64,000 bases of DNA from JAPOXK01 sp965220315 (GCA_965220315.1 CBDCPP010000001.1:682001-746000); one strand, 5' to 3'. Numbered from the stretch's first letter, positions 17,817-27,540 are shown. Notes: generated from the sequence alone by a model not told the origin. Program-made: numbers and translations.

Positions 17817-20513
17817 TTAGCCGGTGAGGGTCTGGGCGCGGGGGCTGACGACCCAGAGGAGGTCTCCGGCCGTGATGGCGAAGGTATTGCGGTTGCGGGC
17901 GGGGATGTAGAAGAGGTCCCAGGCCCGGGTGGCGCGGTTGTATTTCCAGACGATCGTCACGTCCGTGCCACCGAACAGGTCGACTACCGTCGTGCTGGCG
18001 CCCGCGGGCACGACGACGAAGTCCCCGCCTTGCGGCAGGGCTAAGGGCAGGGTCAAGGTGCCGCAGTCGGACACGGGCGCAGCTTCCGTCCCCGCCCCGT
18101 TCCTGATCCGCACGCGGTAGACCTTGCTGCGAGTGCCGTCCGGTGAGATCACGGTGGCAGTGACCTCCGCGTCCTCCTCCACCGCTACCTGATGGCCGCT
18201 CTGCCGGTCGCCGTCGGTGTCGGGGGGTGCGATGACGACGGTGGCGTCGGACTGCGCCGCTACGGCGACAACCGTCGTCTCCGTCAGGCCCTCGTCCGGG
18301 ATGCCCGTGTACTCCGTGCGGAGACTGGAGAACTCCCCAATGTCGACATCGCTCAGCGCCAGTGAAGCGAGGCGCGCATCGATAGCGTCAGGCATGTTGT
18401 ACGTGTAAATGCGCTCATCGTAGCTATCGACGACGTACATCAAGTCGCCGTCGGACCAGATGCCGCGCGGGCTGTTGTTCCCGGCACGAGACAGTCCTGT
18501 GAAGTCATCGTTCGATTCGCGTACCAGCGCGCTACCGTCCACGCGGTACGCGAAGAGCTTCCTGGCGCCGCCGTCCGAGACCCAGATTCCAACGCGGTCC
18601 GACCAGATGCCGTGCGGGTCGTCGTTGGCGCTGTGGAGGGCGTATTCTCCCACATGCTGCCGGGTCTCGATGTCGTAGAGGAAGACGGCGTCGGCGGCGC
18701 TATCGAGAACCCACAGCCTCTCGCCGTCGGACCAGAGGCCGCGGGCGTAGCCGTTCCGCGAGATCAGTTCGATCTCACGCTCTTCGAGGCGTTCTTTACT
18801 CACAAGACCGTAGGCGAAGATGCGGTTTTGTCCGCTGTCCGTGACCCACATGGTTTTCTCGTCGGACCAGAGGCCGCGCGGGGCACGGTTGGTTTCATCG
18901 AGTTCGAAGTCGAGGTCGCTGCGCCGATCGCCGCTCGCGATGTCGTAGACGAAGATGCCGTCGGCTGCACTACCCGAGCCGTTCTGCCCCACCCATAGCG
19001 TCTTGCCGTCTCCCCAGAGTCCGGTCGGTTCGTCGTTGCCTGGTGCGAGCGGGTCGATGTCGCCCGTCACGGTCCAGCCAAAGTCGTCGTCGGAGGGAAT
19101 CGGGCTACTCGGCGGGCCGCCGCCGATGAAGGGGCTTCCGCCCCCGTTCTCCTCGGAGGTCGACTGGCCGTTCGAGTTCTCTTCTTCCTCGCCGGTCACG
19201 GTGATCGTGACGGCTTCGTTCGTGAACTCCTCAGCGTCGGTCCCGTCCACGTCCTGCACTGGGTTCGTGCCGGGCGTGTAGCTTGCCAGCACCGTCTGGC
19301 CGGCCTGCACCGGCGAGGCGAGCGTCAACGTCACGGTGGTCCCGCTCACGGAAACGGCGGTCACACCTACGGTGATGCTGTCGACTGACACCATGTACGC
19401 CGTGGTCGCTGGCTTGGAAGCCTCGTCAAGGGTCTCGTCGTAGGTCAGGGTCAGCGTGTCGCCGTCCACGGTCGCCGAGTCGAGCGATGGGGGCGCGTTG
19501 CTTCCTCCACAGAGCGGGAGGCCATCAAACTCCATAAGCCAATCGATATCGTTGTATTGAACGTTGCTCAGGCCGCGGGGGATGCAGCCCGTGAAGTCAT
19601 TCCCCGTGAGTTCCAGATGGGTTAAGGGTAAGTTCTCAAGCTCCTGAGGGATGATCCCCGTGAGATCACTGGATCTCAGATCGAGCCTCCATAGTTTCGT
19701 CAGCTGTCCCAACGTCGATGGAATCGATCCCCCCAACGGATTGTCGTAGAGATAGAGGTCTTCCAGCTGCAACAGCTGTCCAATTTCCGGCGGGATACCC
19801 CCCGTTAACTTGTTGATGTGGAGGCCAAGCGTCTTCAGCCGTGACAGATTCTTAATCTCCGGCGGAATTTCCCCCGTGAGCCCATTGCTGTGGAGCCTCA
19901 AAGCGGTCAGGTTCGTGAGGGTCCATATCTGGGCCGGAATCGGGCCGCTGAGTTGGTTACCTGAGAGATCGAGAGTCTCCAGCTTCGTGAGGTTCCCAAT
20001 CGTGGTCGGAATCTGCCCCGAGAGGTAGTTTACGCTGAGGTTCAGCTCTACTAGGTTCGTGAGGTTCCCGATCTCCGATGGAATCGGCCCGCTCAGGTAG
20101 TTCCACGAGAGATTCAGCGTCGTCAGCGCCGACAAGCTCCCATACGAGGCAGGAATCCTGCCCTTCAGCCGGCGTGTCATTTCCGGCGAGCCATGATTGT
20201 GCTGTAGGTAGATCTTCGTCACGCGCCTCGGGGAGCCGTCCACCGTGACGCCCTCCCAGGCCGAGATGCTCGTGGAGTCGCTCCAGTCGAGTGGGTGCCT
20301 GACGTTGCTGGTGCCTTCGAGGGTGACCTTTGCATCCCACAGGATCTTGCAGTCCGCGACGAGGTCCGCGTTAGTCGTATCCGTAGGATCGGAGACGACG
20401 GTCCCGTTCTCGCAGACATGCGTTGCCGCCGCCGGTGCTGCTTCTCCGCGCACCAACACGGCCACGCTCACCAGTACGATGGCTGCCTGCAGGAGGCGGG
20501 GCCAGCGCCTCAT
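17817..20513 (-). CDS. Secreted LRR / SwmB-like / beta-propeller surface protein
   Basis: 898-aa exported protein. Seen in order: signal peptide (about 1-30); 9-10 leucine-rich repeats of plant-receptor type (L-x-G-x-I-P-x-x-I-G-x-L), e.g. LSGPIPSEIGNLTNLVELNL, about residues 90-330; a SwmB-like beta-sandwich with TYDETLDEASKPATTAYMV; an acidic/Gly linker; at least five propeller-like units built on GLWSDGERLWVLDSAADAVF and relatives, about 490-700; a cadherin-like Ig domain; and a C-terminal ~60-residue domain ending LLWVVSPRAQTLTG. No sortase, autotransporter or Por-type anchor is seen. Probably adhesion or substrate binding. The C-terminal domain recurs at the N-terminus of the protease at 57.1-59.6 kb. 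Confidence 0.85.
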   Translation of the reverse strand: MRRWPRLLQAAIVLVSVAVLVRGEAAPAAATHVCENGTVVSDPTDTTNADLVADCKILWDAKVTLEGTSNVRHPLDWSDSTSISAWEGVTVDGSPRRVTKIYLQHNHGSPEMTRRLKGRIPASYGSLSALTTLNLSWNYLSGPIPSEIGNLTNLVELNLSVNYLSGQIPTTIGNLTKLETLDLSGNQLSGPIPAQIWTLTNLTALRLHSNGLTGEIPPEIKNLSRLKTLGLHINKLTGGIPPEIGQLLQLEDLYLYDNPLGGSIPSTLGQLTKLWRLDLRSSDLTGIIPQELENLPLTHLELTGNDFTGCIPRGLSNVQYNDIDWLMEFDGLPLCGGSNAPPSLDSATVDGDTLTLTYDETLDEASKPATTAYMVSVDSITVGVTAVSVSGTTVTLTLASPVQAGQTVLASYTPGTNPVQDVDGTDAEEFTNEAVTITVTGEEEENSNGQSTSEENGGGSPFIGGGPPSSPIPSDDDFGWTVTGDIDPLAPGNDEPTGLWGDGKTLWVGQNGSGSAADGIFVYDIASGDRRSDLDFELDETNRAPRGLWSDEKTMWVTDSGQNRIFAYGLVSKERLEEREIELISRNGYARGLWSDGERLWVLDSAADAVFLYDIETRQHVGEYALHSANDDPHGIWSDRVGIWVSDGGARKLFAYRVDGSALVRESNDDFTGLSRAGNNSPRGIWSDGDLMYVVDSYDERIYTYNMPDAIDARLASLALSDVDIGEFSSLRTEYTGIPDEGLTETTVVAVAAQSDATVVIAPPDTDGDRQSGHQVAVEEDAEVTATVISPDGTRSKVYRVRIRNGAGTEAAPVSDCGTLTLPLALPQGGDFVVVPAGASTTVVDLFGGTDVTIVWKYNRATRAWDLFYIPARNRNTFAITAGDLLWVVSPRAQTLTG

Positions 20514-21032
20514 CGCGGGACTCGCATCGCCGCAGGGGCAAGTCCCGCGTCACGCCCACGGCGCGAGCAGGGCGAATCCCATCACCGAAACTCGGAGTAG
20601 GTAGGTATCGCTGATAGAGGTCGAGGGAAAGTAGGCGACAGCGCACGCAACGACCCACGCAGGGTCCGCTCCCACCACCCGGATAATGTACATTCACCAA
20701 TGCGATAGCGCCAATGTCCGTGTTAACGGGAGGTTACGTCCACGCACGGGATGTCACTGTGCGCCGTCGCGAGTACGGACTAGCCGGCAGCCTGCGGAGG
20801 CGGCGCCGCCTCGCCTCAGGACATCTCGCGCTTCAGCAGGGGTAGCAGCGGCATCGTCATGTGGGCCTACTCGTTGTGTTACGCGCCCAAGGGCGTGGTG
20901 GCCAGCCGCACGATTGCAGCTCCCCCGGCTGGCTCACGAGGGTGACACTGCCGAGCGCGGCGCTGCCGTATTGCCAACACGGCTGGCGCGCCCGTCTCAC
21001 TTCCTTGCCCGAAGTCAATGCCCCTCTTGGGG
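20514..21032. other. Gene-free region upstream of the LRR gene
   Basis: The 519 bases hold no coding sequence I can support. The promoter of the minus-strand LRR gene should lie at its left end; I cannot pick it out. Confidence 0.4.
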
Positions 21033-21118
21033 TGGTGCCGGGAGCGGGATTCGAACCCACACGGCGCGAGGCCAGCGGATTTTAAGTCCACCGCGTCTAC
21101 CAATTTCGCCATCCCGGC
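21033..21118 (-). tRNA. trnL: tRNA-Leu (UAA)
   Basis: This is an 86-nt class II tRNA. The acceptor GCCGGGA pairs with TCCCGGC and CCA is encoded. The anticodon loop is CUUAAAA (anticodon UAA), and the long variable arm and the T-loop GGTTCGAAT are clear. Confidence 0.96.
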
Positions 21119-21521
21119 TCCTTCCGCCGTACGCATCTATGAAACGTCAAAATCGTCCCCTTGGCCAGCAAGAAAAAGCTTGACCGCCACCTGAGCGGCT
21201 GCGCTTTCATCCACAAGCAGGATCGATGAGTCCTGTCAGCCGCTTGTTGTTTGCGCCTTCCTATTTCTGAAGGGATAGCGCGGGCGGTCCTTCCCGCGCT
21301 GTGACTATGTGCGTTCGGCGTTTCCTCGCTTGCGTCCGGGTGTCCGCGTTCCCCGGACCCGACGAGACGGCTGGCTTGGTTCCTGCCCGCGCATGCTGGC
21401 CTGGCGCTGCCGGAGGTTGTGAATGACCAGCAGTTCGTCTGGCATGCGCGATCCGTAGTTTGTCCGGCGCGACAGTGCGTCGCTCTATGCGTCCGTACCT
21501 CTCTAGGCTGAACGGGAATCG
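21119..21521. other. Gene-free region before the MFS gene
   Basis: These 403 bases lie between tRNA-Leu and the plus-strand MFS gene. Open frames here are short and have skewed, non-native composition. I see no gene, repeat or clear promoter. Confidence 0.4.
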
Positions 21522-22853
21522 GTGGAGGAGGACAGCCTGACCGATCCGGCACGCACGTCGTTCGACTTTCCCGAGACTGCTCGCAAGGCGCGCACCTACT
21601 ACGGCTGGTGGATCCTGACCGCTTCGTTCGTGGGGGTGGGCGTCGTAAATGGCGTCTCGTTCTGGTCATTCGGGCTCTTCATCGAGCCCTTGGAGGAGCA
21701 GTTTGGGTGGACGCGCGCGGCTGTGTCCTTGGGAGTGTCGCTGTCGCTCCTGGCGGCGGGGATCGCCGGACCGATCGTGGGATGGCTTATCGACCGCAAG
21801 GGGCCTCGGCTCTCCATCTTCATCGGGATCGCCGGCACGGCCGGAACCTATCTGCTGCTTGCTACGACCGATGCCCAATGGCAGTGGTACCTGTTCATGG
21901 CCTTGAACGGGTGCTTCCGGACCTTCATCTTCCTCGTCCCGTTTATGGCTCTGACTTCGCGCTGGTTCGTACGCCGCCGCAGCGTCGCCATCGCCATCAC
22001 CGGGACCGGCTTAATGGTGGGCGCGGTTGTACTCGTACCGATCGTTCGCATCTTGATCGATACCCTCGAATGGGACGGCGCCTTCGTCGTGATCAGTATC
22101 GTGTTGGTCGCGGTCCTGCTTCCGCTCGCTCTCGTGGTGATCCGGAACGATCCGCCGCCCGGCGCGGATACAGTTGCTCTGTCAGAGGGAGCGCCGCTTG
22201 CCTCCGCCCCGGTCAGCCGAGCCGGCGTCACGTTGGGCCAGGCGCTGCGGACCAGCATCTTCTGGGTGATCACCCTGGGGTTCACGCTCTACGCCTTCGC
22301 AATGGTCGCCTGGATCGTCCATTCCGTGCCGTTTTACGAGTCCGTTGGCATCTCACCCGGCTGGGCGGCTGCTCTTACCTCAATGACCGCCGGCTTTGCG
22401 ATCTTCTCTCGGCTCGGCGCCGGCCTTCTCGCCGACCGGCTTCGCAAGCTCGAATACGGAGGCGCGCTTATCAACCTGCTTATCGCGGTGGCGTTCGCGG
22501 TCCTGCTCGTGGACACGAGTCCGGTCGCTATTGCGGTTTTCTTGACGCTGTTCGTGATCTCGTTTGGGAGCGGTGGGGCGTTGTTGCAAGCGCTCGTGCT
22601 GACGCGCATCTTCGGCGTGGCGCACTTCGCGACGATCTACGGCGTCGTAACAGTAGCCGAGACGGTTGGCATGCTCATCGGCCCAACTGCCTCCGGCGCC
22701 ATCTTCGACGCCACCGGCGAGTATGACTTGGCGATCGTGATGGTGCTGACGGTGTTCGGCTGTGCCGGTCTGCTGTTTCTCTTGGCGACGCGATTGTCGC
22801 ATGCGATGCCTGAACCGGCGCCGCAGCACCTTTCGTCCGAGGCCACGCCTTAG
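21522..22853 (+). CDS. MFS transporter, monocarboxylate/oxalate-formate-antiporter-like
   Basis: Twelve-helix major facilitator of 443 aa in the inner membrane. Seen: YYGWWILTASFVGVGVVNGV (family-typical YGWW start), first-half motif GWLIDRKGPRLSIFIGIAGT (motif A), ALTSRWFVRRRSVAIAITGT, a central cytoplasmic loop, and the second-half motif RLGAGLLADRLRKLEYGGAL. This resembles the monocarboxylate-porter and OxlT-like branch, which carries organic anions; substrate unknown. GTG start 21522. Its stop is 15 bases from the end of the convergent peroxiredoxin gene. Confidence 0.88.
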   Translation: MEEDSLTDPARTSFDFPETARKARTYYGWWILTASFVGVGVVNGVSFWSFGLFIEPLEEQFGWTRAAVSLGVSLSLLAAGIAGPIVGWLIDRKGPRLSIFIGIAGTAGTYLLLATTDAQWQWYLFMALNGCFRTFIFLVPFMALTSRWFVRRRSVAIAITGTGLMVGAVVLVPIVRILIDTLEWDGAFVVISIVLVAVLLPLALVVIRNDPPPGADTVALSEGAPLASAPVSRAGVTLGQALRTSIFWVITLGFTLYAFAMVAWIVHSVPFYESVGISPGWAAALTSMTAGFAIFSRLGAGLLADRLRKLEYGGALINLLIAVAFAVLLVDTSPVAIAVFLTLFVISFGSGGALLQALVLTRIFGVAHFATIYGVVTVAETVGMLIGPTASGAIFDATGEYDLAIVMVLTVFGCAGLLFLLATRLSHAMPEPAPQHLSSEATP

Positions 22854-22868
22854 CGAGTGGACACGCGC

Positions 22869-23543
22869 TTACAGCTGGGTCATCTGTGCGGCGATCCGGC
22901 GCACTGCTGCACGAACGTCGCGGGGATCCATCCGCTTGCGCCAGTCCATGTCGACGTGGCGCGCCCGAATGATCCCGTCCGGATCGACGACGAACGTCCC
23001 CGGTACCGGCAGGTCCCAGCCGGCTGCGGGGTTGAGTTCCGGTAAGTTCTGGTCGTATTGGATCCACCAAGTTTGGAGATCATCCGGGATCGTGTACAAG
23101 AGCTTGTAGGCTTGTGCGACAGCGCCATCGGCATCGTGCAGGACTGGTGTTCGCGTCGGATCCTTGGCCGCGTACTCCACTGCGGTCGCGCGAGGCTCGG
23201 TCGAGATCATGACGATCTCCGCGCCTTGCCGGCGGACCGTCGGTTGGATCTCGAGGAGGCCGCGCAGCTCAAAAGCGCAATATACGCACCATTGCCCGCG
23301 GTAGAAATTCAACACGGCAATGCCGCCTTGCAGGTGCTTGGAGAGCGTGAAGCTGCCGCCGGCGACGTTATCGAGCGTGAAGTCGGGAGCCCGCTCGCCG
23401 ATCGCGAGGCCGTTCGCGGTGTCCGCCGCTTTGACTTCGGCGATCATGCGCTCTTCGCGCGCCATCAGGGCGGCGGGGAACAGCGGCTCGTGCTCTACGG
23501 TGATCGCCTTTAGCTGCTCATTCCAGCTCTTGGGTGTGGCCAT
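22869..23543 (-). CDS. Peroxiredoxin-like (AhpC/TSA) protein
   Basis: Thioredoxin-fold peroxiredoxin of 224 aa. Seen: a helical N-terminal extension of about 45 residues, then IGERAPDFTLDNVAGGSFTL, NFYRGQWCVYCAFELRGLLE with a C-x-x-C in the peroxidatic loop, EIVMISTEPRATAVEY, and VPGTFVVDPDGIIRARHVD. The C-x-x-C in place of T-x-x-C resembles the bacterioferritin-comigratory/Prx-like group that reduces peroxides with thioredoxin. GAGG precedes the ATG. No linked reductase. Confidence 0.88.
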   Translation of the reverse strand: MATPKSWNEQLKAITVEHEPLFPAALMAREERMIAEVKAADTANGLAIGERAPDFTLDNVAGGSFTLSKHLQGGIAVLNFYRGQWCVYCAFELRGLLEIQPTVRRQGAEIVMISTEPRATAVEYAAKDPTRTPVLHDADGAVAQAYKLLYTIPDDLQTWWIQYDQNLPELNPAAGWDLPVPGTFVVDPDGIIRARHVDMDWRKRMDPRDVRAAVRRIAAQMTQL

Positions 23544-23672
23544 CGTGACTAATCCTCACTCAATCTCAGCGCGGCTCACGAACTGGGAGTCGAGACTCGT
23601 CTCAACGATCCGCGTCTTCATCCTGCCTCTTGACACGCTGGCAGGCAGAGTACGCTCGGTATTCGAGATAGG

Positions 23673-23746
<74 letters not shown>

Positions 23747-23758
23747 GATGGAGTGATT

Positions 23759-23833
23759 TGGAGCGGAAGACGGGATTTGAACCCGCGACCTTCTCCTTGG
23801 CAAGGAGACGCGCTACCGCTGCGCCACTTCCGC
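23759..23833 (-). tRNA. trnG: tRNA-Gly (GCC)
   Basis: 75 nt with encoded CCA. The acceptor GCGGAAG pairs with CTTCCGC, and the anticodon loop TTGCCAA gives GCC. It is spaced 12 bases from tRNA-Cys. Confidence 0.96.
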
Positions 23834-23861
23834 TCGCTGCGCCCCAGCATTCTGGGGGATT

Positions 23862-23949
23862 TGGTGCCGAGGAGGAGACTCGAACTCCTACGCCCTTAAC
23901 GAGCACAGCGCCCTCAACGCTGCGTGTCTACCAGTTCCACCACCTCGGC
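23862..23949 (-). tRNA. trnL: tRNA-Leu (GAG)
   Basis: 88 nt class II tRNA with encoded CCA. The acceptor GCCGAGG pairs with CCTCGGC, the anticodon stem-loop CAGCG/TTGAGGG/CGCTG gives GAG, and there is a long variable arm. Confidence 0.96.
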
Positions 23950-23972
23950 GAAAGTCTGGCTGCGGCCCGCCC

Positions 23973-24049
23973 TGGCAGGAGTGGAGGGACTCGAACCCCC
24001 GGCCTACGGTTTTGGAGACCGTTGCTCTGCCAAACTGAGCTACACTCCT
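23973..24049 (-). tRNA. trnW: tRNA-Trp (CCA)
   Basis: 77 nt with encoded CCA. The acceptor AGGAGTG pairs with CACTCCT, the anticodon loop CTCCAAA gives CCA, and the discriminator is G, as usual for tRNA-Trp. Confidence 0.96.
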
Positions 24050-24129
24050 CTGTGCGTGCCTGATGCAGTATAACTCATCTCCTTGGCCCTTCTGGCCATG
24101 GCGGATTCCAAGGGAAACGAGGCCTGTTC

Positions 24130-24933
24130 GTGGTCGTCGCGCGCATGCTCGCGAAACAGGTCGCGCGCGCCTTCAATGACGCGGGCGCTGACTACGCTGC
24201 GACCGGCGCCTCCTTTCTCCCTCACTTCACGGAGCTGTTGCTGGATCGCGCGGCGTTCCAGCCTGGGCAGCGGATCGTCGACGTTGCCACCGGACCAGGC
24301 ACCGTAGCGCTTCAGGCGCCACCGCATGTGGCCCCCGGGGGCGAGGTGGTGGGCGTCGATGCGGCGGAGGTACAACTGCGCCTTGCGCGCGGCGCTGCGG
24401 CCGAGACGGCGGGCACACTCCGGTTCCTCCATGCCGACGCCGCCCGGCTCGACTTCGCGGACCACAGTGTGGACACGGTGCTCTGTGGCTTTGGTCTTCC
24501 CTACATGGAGGAGCCCGTTCAGGTCGTGCGCGAAGCTGGGCGCATCCTGCGGCCGGGGGGCTGCCTGCTTGCGACCGTCTGGGCGGATCCGTTCCTGGCG
24601 CCGCTTGGAGAGCGTCTCCAAGCGACATTGGAGCGGTTCGAGGCGCCTCTCGTCCATCGACCGTTCGGCGAAGCGCCGGCGACGATCGCTCAGTGGCTGC
24701 TGCGCGCCGAATTCAACGAGATCGAGATCGAAGACCACACGCTGGAGGTCGCACTGCCAACCTTTGACGCATGGTGGCAGCTGGCGCGCGCCTTTGCTTT
24801 CCTGTTGCGCTTCGACATCGTCGCCGCCGAGAAGCAGGAGGCGATCCTCGACGCGCACCGCGAAGAGCTCGCGGCGCTCTCCGACGGCCTCACGATGGCC
24901 GTGCGCGTTTATCTGGCGCGCGGCCGCCGCTGA
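24130..24933 (+). CDS. Class I SAM-dependent methyltransferase
   Basis: 267-aa methyltransferase with a Rossmann fold of the UbiE/Methyltransf_11 type. Seen: IVDVATGPGTVALQAPPHVA (motif I), GGEVVGVDAAEVQLRLAR (acidic residue that binds ribose), HADAARLDFADHSVDTVLCG, and REAGRILRPGGCLLATVWAD (motif III). The GTG at 24130 has GAGG seven bases upstream; an ATG at 24145 is possible. It is flanked by tRNA genes on the other strand, so its partners and substrate are unknown. Confidence 0.88.
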   Translation: MVVARMLAKQVARAFNDAGADYAATGASFLPHFTELLLDRAAFQPGQRIVDVATGPGTVALQAPPHVAPGGEVVGVDAAEVQLRLARGAAAETAGTLRFLHADAARLDFADHSVDTVLCGFGLPYMEEPVQVVREAGRILRPGGCLLATVWADPFLAPLGERLQATLERFEAPLVHRPFGEAPATIAQWLLRAEFNEIEIEDHTLEVALPTFDAWWQLARAFAFLLRFDIVAAEKQEAILDAHREELAALSDGLTMAVRVYLARGRR

Positions 24934-24942
24934 CGGATGCAC

Positions 24943-25018
24943 TGGTCCCCCCGGCAGGAATCGAACCTGCGCACATGGTTTAGGAAACCACCGCTCTGAT
25001 CCGCTGAGCTACGGGGGG
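24943..25018 (-). tRNA. trnR: tRNA-Arg (CCU)
   Basis: 76 nt with encoded CCA. The acceptor CCCCCCG pairs with CGGGGGG, and the anticodon loop TTCCTAA gives CCU. It decodes the rare AGG codon. Confidence 0.94.
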
Positions 25019-25056
25019 CAATGCGCCATCGCCCCGATCATAGCCGCTGCCGCGCT

Positions 25057-26850
25057 CTAGCTTGCCGCGCCCATCTCCGCCCGTAGCTTGGCCGTCGCGT
25101 CCTGGTCGACACGGTACTCAAGGCGGCGCTGGTCTATCTCCTCCACCACCACGCCGTACTGCGAACGGGCGGTCCCGATCGTGACGTAGTCGTTCTTGAT
25201 GTCCTCGAGGACAGCCTCGATCGGCCGCTCGAGCGGGTGACCGAAGCCGCCGCCGCCTGCGGACCAGAACGACGCCGTCTCTCCCGGGACGATCTTCTCG
25301 CCGGAGCAGAAGATGCCGATATTGCGCTCATTCTCGGTGCCCTTATTGACGGAGAGGCCGGCGAGCGCCCCTTGGCCACCTCCAAAGGCGCCGGGCGGCC
25401 CGAATACCTCGCGGTCACCCACGCAGGAGAGCGTGCCGGGACCGTAGGGAAACTCCATCAACTGATCTAAGCCGAGCCCTCCGCGCGAGCGTCCGGGGCC
25501 GCCCGTATCCGGCACGAGTTGATAGCGGCGCCAGACAAGGGGATAGCGCCGCTCTTGGATCTCGCAGGGCACGTTCTGCGTCCCGCCGGCGTAGGCGGAC
25601 CCCACGGCGTTGGGACCATCCTTGTACTTCGTGGCGCCCCAGCCGCCGAAGCTCCAGACGTAGTTGATGAAGTCGGCGGCGAACTCGGGCCGCTGGTCGC
25701 TGCCGGCGAAGATCGTGTTGAGGATGCTGTAGGGCGTCGCCACGCCACGCTCGGGCGTCGCTTTGGTGAGCGCCTGCATGACCGAACTAATCACCATCTC
25801 GAGACTCGTCGCGGCAAGTCCGGACACTGCCACCGGTGGCTCCGCCCAGACGATCGAGCCACGCACCGCCCTGATCTCGATGGTGCGCATAACGCCCGCG
25901 TTCATCGGCATGGGCGGCAGGATGGAGGCCGCGGAGATGAAGATGCCCGAGGTCGTGCCGGCGATGGTGCAGTTGATCGCCGCCTGTGCGGGGCCGTCGC
26001 TCTCCGTGAAGTCGAAGATCGCGTGGTCGCCTTCGACCTGGAGCTTCAGCCGGATGGTTACCGGCTCTCCGGTGTAAATGTCCTTGTCGATGTGATCTTC
26101 ACCTGTATAGACGCCGTCTGGAATGGCGGACCACGCTGCCCGCGCCAGTCGCTCCGAGTGGTCCTGCACTTCCGCCATGGTCGCCATCATCCGTGTGAGG
26201 CCGTGCTTCTTGATGATCGCTTGCACGCGCGACTCGCCTACGTTCACCGCAGCCACCTGCGAATTCAGGTCGCCGACGCGCTCCCATCCCTCGCGCATGT
26301 TCGCGAGCAAGATCTGCAGCACATCGTTGTTCAGCTGGCCCTCGCGGTGGATCCGAATGGCGGGAATTCGGATCCCCTCTTCGAAGTGAGTCCGCGCCCG
26401 CGCGTTCAGTGATCCGGGATAGATGCCGCCAACGTCCGACCAGTGCGCGGTCGACGTGACGAATCCCACCAGGCCGCCCTCATGGAAGATCGGTTTCACC
26501 ACGTGCACGTCGTTGCAGTGCGTGCTCGCGACGTACGGGTCATTGATGATGTAGATGTCGCCTTCCTTGATGTTGTCGATGCCGATGGCGCGGACGACCT
26601 CCGGCACGGTCAGTTGCGTGATCCCTACGAAGGCCGGCAGGTCGAACTCGCCTTGCGATACGAGCTTGCCATGGCGGTCGTAGAGGGAGCCCGAGAAGTC
26701 ATGCCCTTCATTGACCGCCGTGGAGTAGGCGGTTTGTTGCACAACGAGCGCCATCTCGTTGCAGGCTGCGATGAAAGCGTTGCGCAGGACCTCGAAGGTG
26801 ATGGGATCGCCTTGGAGACGGCTGGAGGAGGTGGTCTGAGCTTCGGCCAT
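25057..26850 (-). CDS. hyuB: Stand-alone hydantoinase B / oxoprolinase-type subunit
   Basis: 597-aa member of the HyuB superfamily, distinct from the copy at 3.2-4.8 kb. Seen: PITFEVLRNAFIAACNEMAL, VNEGHDFSGSLYDRHGKLVS, IINDPYVASTHCNDVHVVKP (the NDP metal/substrate loop) and the C-terminal SAGGGGFGHPLERP. No hyuA gene adjoins it: a tRNA follows and a 400-bp gap precedes. It may work with the distant HyuA, with one outside the window, or alone. The ATG at 26850 is preceded by AAAGGAG. Confidence 0.9.
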   Translation of the reverse strand: MAEAQTTSSSRLQGDPITFEVLRNAFIAACNEMALVVQQTAYSTAVNEGHDFSGSLYDRHGKLVSQGEFDLPAFVGITQLTVPEVVRAIGIDNIKEGDIYIINDPYVASTHCNDVHVVKPIFHEGGLVGFVTSTAHWSDVGGIYPGSLNARARTHFEEGIRIPAIRIHREGQLNNDVLQILLANMREGWERVGDLNSQVAAVNVGESRVQAIIKKHGLTRMMATMAEVQDHSERLARAAWSAIPDGVYTGEDHIDKDIYTGEPVTIRLKLQVEGDHAIFDFTESDGPAQAAINCTIAGTTSGIFISAASILPPMPMNAGVMRTIEIRAVRGSIVWAEPPVAVSGLAATSLEMVISSVMQALTKATPERGVATPYSILNTIFAGSDQRPEFAADFINYVWSFGGWGATKYKDGPNAVGSAYAGGTQNVPCEIQERRYPLVWRRYQLVPDTGGPGRSRGGLGLDQLMEFPYGPGTLSCVGDREVFGPPGAFGGGQGALAGLSVNKGTENERNIGIFCSGEKIVPGETASFWSAGGGGFGHPLERPIEAVLEDIKNDYVTIGTARSQYGVVVEEIDQRRLEYRVDQDATAKLRAEMGAAS

Positions 26851-27252
26851 GCGGATAGCTCCTTTCGGGCAGACTCGCTCGGCTCGGCGGTGCCAAGCCT
26901 AGCTGGTCGGATCGCGCGGCTCGAGACCGGTACAAGCTACTCGCATCCGGGACTTGAGAAGCCATACGGCCGCGAATCCAAATCAGCATGCTAAGCGCTG
27001 TTAAACACGGCAGCTATTGCCAAGAATGAGTATGCCGTGCCGTGTTCGCAACACCGAGATAGGTTGGCGGCGTCCTAGAAGATCTCCAGCTGTTCCGGAA
27101 ATTCTGGAGAAGAAGCCGTGACGATTTCCATGTAAGGGACGCCATTACTGAGGGATTATATACGATAGTGCATGCGCCCGCACCGGCAACTACGGCGCGG
27201 TACGCTTACCGATCCTCGTTCCTATAAGGATAATAGGATCAGAGGGTGCAGC
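26851..27252. other. Intergenic region with an inverted repeat
   Basis: About 400 bases between hyuB and a tiny plus-strand ORF. Positions 27004-27012 (AACACGGCA) and 27038-27046 (TGCCGTGTT) form a 9-bp inverted repeat around a 25-base loop. AT-rich TATA-like patches near 27150 and 27215 may be promoters for the downstream small ORF, but I cannot define -35 boxes. Confidence 0.4.
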
Positions 27253-27357
27253 ATGGCGAATGAGAAAGACATCCGCATCAAGGCGACCCCGCAGCAGATC
27301 GTCAAGGCCGTCGTGAAGGAGGGCGCTGCACGCCGAGAGCCGAAAAAGAACACCTAG
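27253..27357 (+). CDS. 34-aa small protein
   Basis: Small ORF beginning MANEKDIRIKATPQQIVKAV and ending in a Lys-rich tail. GAGGG lies nine bases before the ATG. The helix pattern (K-A-T-P-Q-Q-I-V-K-A-V-V) and charged ends look like a real, possibly nucleic-acid- or protein-binding peptide. Function unknown. Confidence 0.5.
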   Translation: MANEKDIRIKATPQQIVKAVVKEGAARREPKKNT

Positions 27358-27490
27358 CGAGAGCAGAGGCACGCACCGTGTTAGGCTAGCGTTGCTAGAT
27401 CCATGAGCGAGCTATACTCTATGAACAGCAAGGAACGTGAGCGAGCCGTGGACGACGATACGGCGTAACCGTCGAGTACTCTAGCAAGCC

Positions 27491-27520
27491 GAAGTGGCCC
27501 CGGATTTCCGGGGCCACTTC
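27491..27520. terminator. Perfect 14-bp hairpin, likely bidirectional terminator
   Basis: Arms 27491-27504 (GAAGTGGCCCCGGA) and 27507-27520 are perfectly complementary with a two-base loop (TT). A short ATTTC follows on the plus strand. It sits between a plus-strand small ORF and a minus-strand small ORF, fitting a shared terminator. Confidence 0.7.
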
Positions 27521-27540
27521 ATTTCACCGATGACTTAGGC

